A DNA stretch of 5,191 bases from Bacteroidia bacterium. Its GTDB lineage: Bacteria > Planctomycetota > Phycisphaerae > Phycisphaerales > SM1A02. The stretch spans positions 1 through 5,191 of the forward strand of contig JASGCG010000142.1 of assembly GCA_030054235.1 (NCBI GenBank), written 5' to 3'. The notes under the pieces were generated by a model. That model made no database searches, had not been told where the DNA came from, and saw nothing but the letters and a program-made list of their open reading frames with translations. The number at the start of each line of letters is the position of its first letter. Position 1 is the stretch's first letter. A program made the translations under genes and the position numbers. Below, piece by piece: positions 1 through 5,191 of this stretch.

Positions 1-1272
1 AAGCAACCACTCGGCTTCGGTGACGAGCGAGGCGCGCGGCAACTCATCCCAGGCGCGGGCGATGGCGCCATGGAGCGCCGCGGGTTCGAGCACGCGCGCA
101 CCGGTCGACTGCGTGCACGCGGCAGCGGCGAGTTCGAGGGCGCGGACGGCATCGGCGGGGGCCTCTTCGAGCACCGACTCGGCCAAGCGTGCTGCGAGCT
201 CCTGGACCTGGGCTTGAGCTGCGCGGCGCTCGTCATCGGAGCCTGAGCGCGTGAGCGCACACCAGGCGATGGTGCGCACGGCGAGCGCGCGACGCACGGC
301 AAGCGCATCGAGCTCGGCATCGTTCGGCTGCGCGGCAAGCATCCCAGCGAGTGCTCGCCACGATGGCGCTCGATCGACGGGTTTCGCCGCAAGTTCCGCG
401 AAGGCCCACGCAGCCATGAGGCGATCGATCGTGCCCGCCACCATCGGCTGACGACGATCGGCGATCGTGCCGTAGTCGCCCAGCAGCACCGGTGCCGGCG
501 AACCTGGTTCCTCGAGGATGCTGCCCTCGAGCCACGCCGCAGCGCGCTCGGCAGCGCTGATGCAGGCCTCGCGCGAGACGGCGCTCGCGGGGACAAGTCG
601 TTCGCCATGCAGGACCAGCCACGGCGCCGCACGCGGAGCCGACTGCGCGAGTCGGATCGTCTGCAGGCGATAGATCGCCACGCTCTCGGCAGGATCGATC
701 GACGGCAGGTCGGTGTCGGCCAATCCTGCGCGGCGCATGAGGAGGCCCAGCCCATCGGTCGGTCGCGCGGCAAGGCCCATGGACTGAAGCCTGCTTGCAG
801 GCATCCAGTGCATCGTGGTGCCGCGACGCACGGCCATGGCATCGAGCGCGGGTCGCAGCGACTGCGCGCAGTCGGCGAGCGTGCGGCCGGTGAGCGGCTC
901 GGGCTCGCCGGTCAGTTCGAGTTCAAGCGTGACGGCCTCGGCCAAGGTCGCTGGACGCGCGACCCACGCGAGCCATTCGCCGTCCTTCTCTGCGGTGGCG
1001 ATCGCTTCGGCGATGGCTGCGTCGATGCAGGACCGATCCGCGCTGGCGAGTGCGGCTCCGTGACCGATGACCCTGCCGTCGAGCCGCAGGATGGCGCTCG
1101 CTGCGGCGGCCTCGGGGGCTGGCCCTGCTTCGGGCGTGCCCGCAAGCGCGGCCCGCATGCGTTGCCAGGCGGCGGCGGCGGTGTCGGCATCGGGCGCGCT
1201 GGTGCCCACGATGGCTGCTGCCAAGGGCAAAAATGCAAAGATCGTGTTGGACGAAAGCAGCATCCGTGCCAT
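1..1272 (-). CDS. Probable secreted protein of unknown function, 3' end beyond the window
   Basis: The reverse strand reads open without a stop from 1272 to base 1, giving 424 codons. An in-frame TGA lies three codons upstream of the ATG at 1272, so the 5' end is here. I do not recognise the family. Residues 5-26 are a hydrophobic stretch ending near Gly-Thr-Ser-Ala, which looks like a signal peptide followed by an Ala/Pro-rich linker (about 27-58). Residues 58-185 alternate strand-like and helical segments (ILRLDGRVIGHG, then VTLELELTGEPEPL, then an Ala-Val-Arg-Arg-Gly segment). This spacing faintly recalls AMMECR1-type domains, but the Arg-Gly-Cys-Ile-Gly motif is absent. From about 233 to the edge it is Ala/Leu/Arg-rich and helical, possibly an alpha/alpha-barrel. 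An alternative ATG at 1263 has AGGA 8 nt upstream and is the better-placed start by Shine-Dalgarno. The ATG at 1272 keeps an Arg in the signal n-region. Third positions are mostly G/C, as in the neighbours. The reality of the gene is fairly sure; the function is not. Confidence 0.75.
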   Translation of the reverse strand, partial: MARMLLSSNTIFAFLPLAAAIVGTSAPDADTAAAAWQRMRAALAGTPEAGPAPEAAAASAILRLDGRVIGHGAALASADRSCIDAAIAEAIATAEKDGEWLAWVARPATLAEAVTLELELTGEPEPLTGRTLADCAQSLRPALDAMAVRRGTTMHWMPASRLQSMGLAARPTDGLGLLMRRAGLADTDLPSIDPAESVAIYRLQTIRLAQSAPRAAPWLVLHGERLVPASAVSREACISAAERAAAWLEGSILEEPGSPAPVLLGDYGTIADRRQPMVAGTIDRLMAAWAFAELAAKPVDRAPSWRALAGMLAAQPNDAELDALAVRRALAVRTIAWCALTRSGSDDERRAAQAQVQELAARLAESVLEEAPADAVRALELAAAACTQSTGARVLEPAALHGAIARAWDELPRASLVTEAEWLL

Positions 1273-1282
1273 CCTACGGCGT

Positions 1283-1298
1283 CAGGACACCCGTCCTG
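1283..1298. promoter_or_regulatory. 16-nt inverted repeat in a divergent gap
   Basis: CAGGAC-ACCC-GTCCTG is a perfect 6-bp inverted repeat around a 4-nt spacer. It lies in the 55 bp between the start of the leftward secreted-protein gene (1272) and the rightward small ORF (1328), where an operator shared by divergent genes would be expected. As RNA it would also form a hairpin 10 nt upstream of the 1272 start. The GTCCT arm (1293-1297) can alternatively pair with AGGAC at 1318-1322, which overlaps the small ORF's Shine-Dalgarno sequence. No clear promoter hexamers were found with it on either strand. Only one copy is visible here, so the operator role is inference. Confidence 0.35.
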
Positions 1299-1314
1299 CA
1301 TGACATCACCTGCA

Positions 1315-1320
1315 GAGAGG
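1315..1320 (+). promoter_or_regulatory. Shine-Dalgarno of the 27-codon ORF
   Basis: GAGAGG lies 7 nt upstream of the ATG at 1328, close to ideal spacing for pairing with the 16S rRNA tail. It is the main sequence support that this short frame is translated. It is a better signal than those in front of the two full-length minus-strand genes in the window. Confidence 0.45.
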
Positions 1321-1327
1321 ACACGCG

Positions 1328-1411
1328 ATGCTCGGCAAAGTTGTGACGTTCGAGACGCAAAACCAGCGCTTGGCCTTGCTTGCCGTGCTGAGCTTCATCG
1401 CTCTCTGCTGA
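1328..1411 (+). CDS. Small ORF, 27-residue peptide with hydrophobic C-terminus
   Basis: ATG to TGA gives 27 residues. The N-terminal half is polar (MLGKVVTFETQNQR) and the C-terminal half is hydrophobic and ends in cysteine (LALLAVLSFIALC). The start is fixed by GAGAGG 7 nt upstream and an in-frame TGA at 1301-1303. Third codon positions are mostly G/C (about 22 of 27), matching the window's real genes. A strong plus-strand terminator at 1519-1554 follows, and no other plus-strand gene is present to use it. The hydrophobic run of 13 residues is short for a full membrane span. A leader peptide, a small membrane-associated peptide or a type I toxin-like peptide are all possible, and none is shown. 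The opposite strand has an equally short frame in the same place, so the coding call is tentative. No family is recognised. Confidence 0.42.
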   Translation: MLGKVVTFETQNQRLALLAVLSFIALC

Positions 1412-1438
1412 CCGATCCTCTTCCCACGAGGTCCGAAG

Positions 1439-1497
1439 TGCCCGCAAGGGCATCCGCCACCCCCTCAGGCCGCCACTGGCGGCCACACGTGGGGCGG
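1439..1497 (+). ncRNA. Structured RNA segment: GNRA hairpin plus nested hairpin
   Basis: Between the small ORF stop and the terminator, the plus strand can fold into two helices. The first is TGCCC-GCAA-GGGCA (1439-1452), with a GNRA tetraloop. The second is GGCCGCC-ACT-GGCGGCC (1468-1484), a perfect 7-bp stem. It is enclosed by CCGCC (1454-1458) pairing with GGCGG (1493-1497), with a bulged A and two more C-G pairs. The terminator hairpin then follows. This could be a structured 3' UTR of the small ORF, a free small RNA, or a regulatory RNA. High GC makes chance hairpins common, but a GNRA loop on an exact stem and a nested stem within 60 nt is more order than expected. It matches no RNA family that I can identify. 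Confidence 0.33.
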
Positions 1498-1518
1498 AAG
1501 AGGTTGGAAAGGGACAAC

Positions 1519-1554
1519 GGCCCCGCGGCTCACCGCCGCGGGGTCTTTTTCTTT
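1519..1554 (+). terminator. Rho-independent terminator, plus strand
   Basis: CCCCGCGGC (1521-1529) pairs perfectly with GCCGCGGGG (1535-1543) around a TCACC loop. A G-T wobble and a G-C pair extend the base of the stem. The T-rich tail TCTTTTTCTTT (1544-1554) follows on the plus strand. On the minus strand the sequence after the hairpin is not T-rich, so it acts rightward. The only plus-strand candidate upstream is the short unit beginning near 1300; everything further left is minus-strand coding. It stops rightward transcription before it runs into rpsA. Confidence 0.85.
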
Positions 1555-1622
1555 GGTGGGTGGATCGTCCAGCGCTTGCCGCGCCAACCTCCGACGCATC
1601 GGACGGCGTGCCCCAACCCATG

Positions 1623-1649
1623 AAAAACGGGCCCCCAAGTGGGGGCCCG
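1623..1649 (-). terminator. Rho-independent terminator of rpsA
   Basis: A perfect 9-bp stem, CGGGCCCCC (1628-1636) with GGGGGCCCG (1641-1649), encloses a 4-nt loop. On the minus strand it is followed by five T residues (1627-1623). It begins about 30 nt past the rpsA stop codon, normal spacing for its own terminator. With the plus-strand terminator 70 bp away it forms a convergent terminator pair. Confidence 0.9.
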
Positions 1650-1679
1650 CGGTGATGGTGCTGGGTGACGCGACCAGGC

Positions 1680-3476
<1,797 letters not shown>

Positions 3477-3479
<3 letters not shown>

Positions 3480-3491
3480 GCACCGTGCATG
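3477..3491. promoter_or_regulatory. Odd palindrome overlapping the rpsA start codon
   Basis: CATGCAC-C-GTGCATG is a perfect 7-bp inverted repeat with one central base. It includes the ATG at 3479 itself. It shares the core TGnACCGTnCA with a second palindrome at 3529-3541. A DNA-binding dimer site or control of translation at the start codon are both possible. If the true start is the ATG at 3440, the element would lie in the leader instead. Confidence 0.35.
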
Positions 3492-3528
3492 ACGAACGTC
3501 CCGCGGTCGCGGCGGTTGCGAACCGGAA

Positions 3529-3541
3529 CTGGACCGTCCAG
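3529..3541. promoter_or_regulatory. Second odd palindrome in the rpsA leader
   Basis: CTGGAC-C-GTCCAG is a perfect 6-bp inverted repeat with one central base. It matches the palindrome at 3477-3491 at TGnACCGTnCA. The two centres (3484 and 3535) are 51 bp apart, close to five helical turns, so both would face the same side of the DNA. The gap between the MFS stop and rpsA (3480-3622) is otherwise GC-rich. In it I found no convincing promoter hexamers and no terminator for the upstream gene. Confidence 0.33.
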
Positions 3542-3622
3542 AGCCGGGTCGGCGAGACTAGCGGAGCGGGCGCGCGCGGGCGGCGCGGATAACGCCAAAG
3601 GGACGAAGATTCGCGGGAGCCG

Positions 3623-4984
3623 TCAGGCCGCGTGCGCGGGGCCGTGCCGATGCAGCGCGCTGACGCGTCGCGACAGGGCGATGAAGCCCACCATGCCCGC
3701 CACGTTGACCACGGTGCAGAGCGCGAAGACCCAGTGACGGCCGTCCGGCGGCATGAGGGCGTAGAGCGGGGCCGCGATGAAGGGCGCCATGAGCCCCCGG
3801 AGGCCGTTCAGCGTGACGTGGACCGCCATGTACTCGGCGTCGCGGTGAGGCGGCGCAAAGTCGTGGTGGCCGAGGTTCCAGGCGAGCACGCCGCCGGCGA
3901 AGCCGATGCCGAGCGCCACGCTGGCCGCATAGAAGAGCGGCAGGCTGTGCACGAGCGCAGCCAGCCACAGCAGCACCGAGGCCGCGACGAACGACCATCC
4001 GTGGATCGATCGGAAGCGGGTGATGTGCGAGCGGTCCATGAGCCGCGACCACATCGGGATCGCGAGCGGCATGATGGCGGTCGGGATGATCGTGGTCGCG
4101 AGGATGCCTTCGAGGTAGGTGAGCCCGAACTCGTCCTGCATGAGCGAGACCTGCGGCTGGGTGAGCATGAGGTTGCCCAGCCCGAACACGAACATGTGCA
4201 GCATGAAGCTGCGGTAGAGCGGATCCTCGCGCAGCACGGTGATGATGCGCCGCGGGTCGAGCGTGGGCCGCTCATCCTCGTCGGTGCCGGCGCGCTCGGC
4301 GGCGACGATCTCGTCCTCGTTGAGCAGCGTGACCTTGCGGTAGATCGCGTTGCCGACCAGACCGATCGCCGCGAGCGCCGGGAAGAGGATGATCGAGTTG
4401 CGGGGTCCGAGGTCCATCGCCTGGCCGACTGCGGCGCCGCAGAGCGCCAGCACCACGGCCTGCATCGTCGCCATCTTGCCGGCGACGCTCGCGCGGCGGC
4501 CCTTGGGCCAGTTGTGGCGCCAGACTGCCGTGCGCACGGTGATGACGCCCGTCCAGCAGGTTCGCGCGACGAGCACGAGCGCGCACAGCGCGAGGAGCCC
4601 GCCTTCGTTGATGGGAATGAGTGCGACGAGGCCCACGCACAGGCACGTGGCCAGCTGGAGCGCCGCGATGAACGGCACCTTGCGCCGGCCGTGCGCGAGA
4701 CTGGCCCAGACGAACGAGCAGAGGTTGGCCACATTGGGGGCCGCCGTGACGACGGCGACCGCCATGTCGAGCTTCCACGGATCGACCGTGCCGTCGAAGG
4801 CCTTCTTCACGACCACGCCCATCGTGCCGCCCTCGATCGCGCCAAGCGCGAACGGCAGGAAGCACCACGAGACGAGCTCGTGCACGTAGTTGCGCCGCAT
4901 CGCCGGCGTGAGGTCCTTCGGATTGAAGGACCCGATCACGTCCAGCAGGAAGCGCTGGAGCATGCTCAGTCGTGCGGCGATCAT
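3623..4984 (-). CDS. Major facilitator superfamily transporter, substrate unknown
   Basis: This 453-residue inner-membrane protein has about twelve hydrophobic segments, at roughly 37-60, 73-96, 103-124, 127-149, 170-190, 197-215, 259-282, 289-311, 328-345, 349-370, 387-410 and 416-437. A charged cytoplasmic loop (about 216-257) separates the two six-helix halves. MFS loop-2/3 motif A is degenerate (SLAHGRRKVPF, 95-105). Its repeat in loop 8/9 is MWSRLMDRSHITRFRS (311-326). Residues 368-400 carry a Gly-His-His-Asp-Phe-Ala-Pro-Pro and Tyr-Met-Ala-Val-His-Val-Thr-Leu signature that, from memory, recurs in planctomycete MFS proteins. Such proteins move small solutes by ion coupling, but nothing here fixes the substrate. 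A 36-residue N-terminal region rich in charged residues precedes the first helix. The start at 4984 is supported by a -10-like box just upstream and no Shine-Dalgarno; ATG 4963 is an alternative. No terminator separates it from rpsA. The family is sure, the role open. Confidence 0.92.
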   Translation of the reverse strand: MIAARLSMLQRFLLDVIGSFNPKDLTPAMRRNYVHELVSWCFLPFALGAIEGGTMGVVVKKAFDGTVDPWKLDMAVAVVTAAPNVANLCSFVWASLAHGRRKVPFIAALQLATCLCVGLVALIPINEGGLLALCALVLVARTCWTGVITVRTAVWRHNWPKGRRASVAGKMATMQAVVLALCGAAVGQAMDLGPRNSIILFPALAAIGLVGNAIYRKVTLLNEDEIVAAERAGTDEDERPTLDPRRIITVLREDPLYRSFMLHMFVFGLGNLMLTQPQVSLMQDEFGLTYLEGILATTIIPTAIMPLAIPMWSRLMDRSHITRFRSIHGWSFVAASVLLWLAALVHSLPLFYAASVALGIGFAGGVLAWNLGHHDFAPPHRDAEYMAVHVTLNGLRGLMAPFIAAPLYALMPPDGRHWVFALCTVVNVAGMVGFIALSRRVSALHRHGPAHAA

Positions 4985-4993
4985 GGAGGGAAA

Positions 4994-4999
4994 ATCGTA
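4994..4999 (-). promoter_or_regulatory. -10-like box giving a near-leaderless MFS mRNA
   Basis: On the minus strand TACGAT matches TAnnnT of a sigma-70 -10 element. It ends 9 nt before the ATG at 4984, so transcription would start only about 2-4 nt before the start codon. The bases between it and the ATG (TTTCCCTCC) are pyrimidine-rich, with no Shine-Dalgarno. This is consistent with leaderless translation. No matching -35 hexamer is seen at 16-18 bp. Confidence 0.3.
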
Positions 5000-5019
5000 G
5001 GGGGTTCACGCGGTGCGCG

Positions 5020-5047
5020 TGGACATGCGCACAGCCCGGGCTAGGAT
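5020..5047 (+). promoter_or_regulatory. Possible divergent sigma-70-type promoter
   Basis: TGGACA (5020-5025, five of six matches to the -35 consensus) and TAGGAT (5042-5047, four of six to -10) are separated by 16 bp. This predicts a rightward start near 5054. The 5' RNA would include a GGTCC/GGACC hairpin (5060-5064 with 5075-5079). It lies between the MFS start and the right edge, where a divergent gene could begin. Confidence 0.3.
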
Positions 5048-5123
5048 TGCTGCGCGCCCGGTCCTCTGGGCGGCGGACCATCCCCGACGCGCTCGAACCT
5101 ATGCGCGAACCCAAGGGATCGCT

Positions 5124-5191
5124 GTGCTCCGCGACGAAGGCCATGCCTCCCTCGAGTGGAAGGCCGGGATCGTCGGACAGCGAACCCACCT
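5124..5191 (+). CDS. Possible start of a divergent gene, cut by the window edge
   Basis: A GTG at 5124 is preceded by AAGGGA (5113-5118) at 5-nt spacing and about 70 nt downstream of a plausible promoter. The 22 complete codons visible (VLRDEGHASLEWKAGIVG and onward) are mostly G/C at third positions and have no stop before the edge. The frame is also open upstream to an ATG at 5025. A competing open frame exists on the minus strand, and only 68 bases are seen, so no product can be assigned. The bases between 4985 and 5123 hold only the promoter-like elements listed. Confidence 0.25.
   Translation, partial: MLRDEGHASLEWKAGIVGQRTH

Noticed and set aside
1310..1400. A short minus-strand frame (about 30 codons) overlapping the 27-codon ORF
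   Set aside because: It has no Shine-Dalgarno as well placed as GAGAGG, and no terminator in its direction. The plus-strand reading has both.
1431..1500. Resemblance to cobalamin riboswitch boxes (CCCGCAA, GCCACTG, GGAAG in order)
   Set aside because: The CCCGCAA lies in a simple GNRA hairpin and GCCACTG is part of a GC hairpin. The upstream GGTG-type element and the downstream B12 box (AGTCAGGA-like) are absent, so the match is probably chance.
607..1623. A 338-codon plus-strand open frame over the secreted-protein gene and intergenic region
   Set aside because: It runs through an intrinsic terminator, has an Arg/Gly/His-rich low-quality composition and overlaps the better minus-strand frame with a signal peptide.
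3632..5044. A 470-codon plus-strand open frame opposite the MFS gene
   Set aside because: Its product is Arg/His/Glu/Asp-rich without recognisable domains, whereas the minus strand gives a clean 12-helix transporter. It is an antisense shadow.

Overview
The window is a high-GC bacterial chromosome segment with mostly G or C at third codon positions. It has a complete six-domain ribosomal protein S1 gene, a complete 12-helix major facilitator gene and most of a secreted protein of unknown function, all on the minus strand. The composition, the S1 protein with a charged C-terminal tail, and the transporter's Gly-His-His-Asp-Phe-Ala / Tyr-Met-Ala-Val-His signature suggest a planctomycete, perhaps a Phycisphaerae relative. 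That assignment is inference from style; no taxonomic marker was searched.

Layout, left to right. Positions 1-1272 (minus) hold a coding frame that runs open off the left edge. It encodes a probable exported Ala/Leu/Arg-rich helical protein whose N-terminal half faintly resembles an AMMECR1-type fold. Positions 1273-1679 are non-coding for the large genes but are densely organised. They contain a 16-nt inverted repeat in a 55-bp divergent gap and a plus-strand 27-codon ORF with a good Shine-Dalgarno sequence. Two further hairpins follow (one with a GCAA tetraloop), then a strong plus-strand terminator (1519-1554) and the minus-strand rpsA terminator (1623-1649). Positions 1680-3479 are rpsA (minus). 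Positions 3480-3622 are the rpsA leader, carrying two related odd palindromes 51 bp apart. Positions 3623-4984 are the MFS transporter (minus), apparently transcribed with almost no leader. Positions 4985-5191 hold a possible divergent plus-strand promoter and perhaps the first codons of another gene.

Functional picture. rpsA is housekeeping translation machinery and has its own terminator. The transporter lies upstream in the same direction, but no terminator or strong promoter is visible between them, so co-transcription is possible. The best candidate for something undescribed is the compact plus-strand unit at about 1300-1555, sandwiched between two minus-strand genes. It has a start signal, a short hydrophobic peptide, structured RNA and a terminator. 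This is a suggestion from sequence only; no known system such as CRISPR, a toxin-antitoxin pair with recognisable proteins, or a mobile element is visible.
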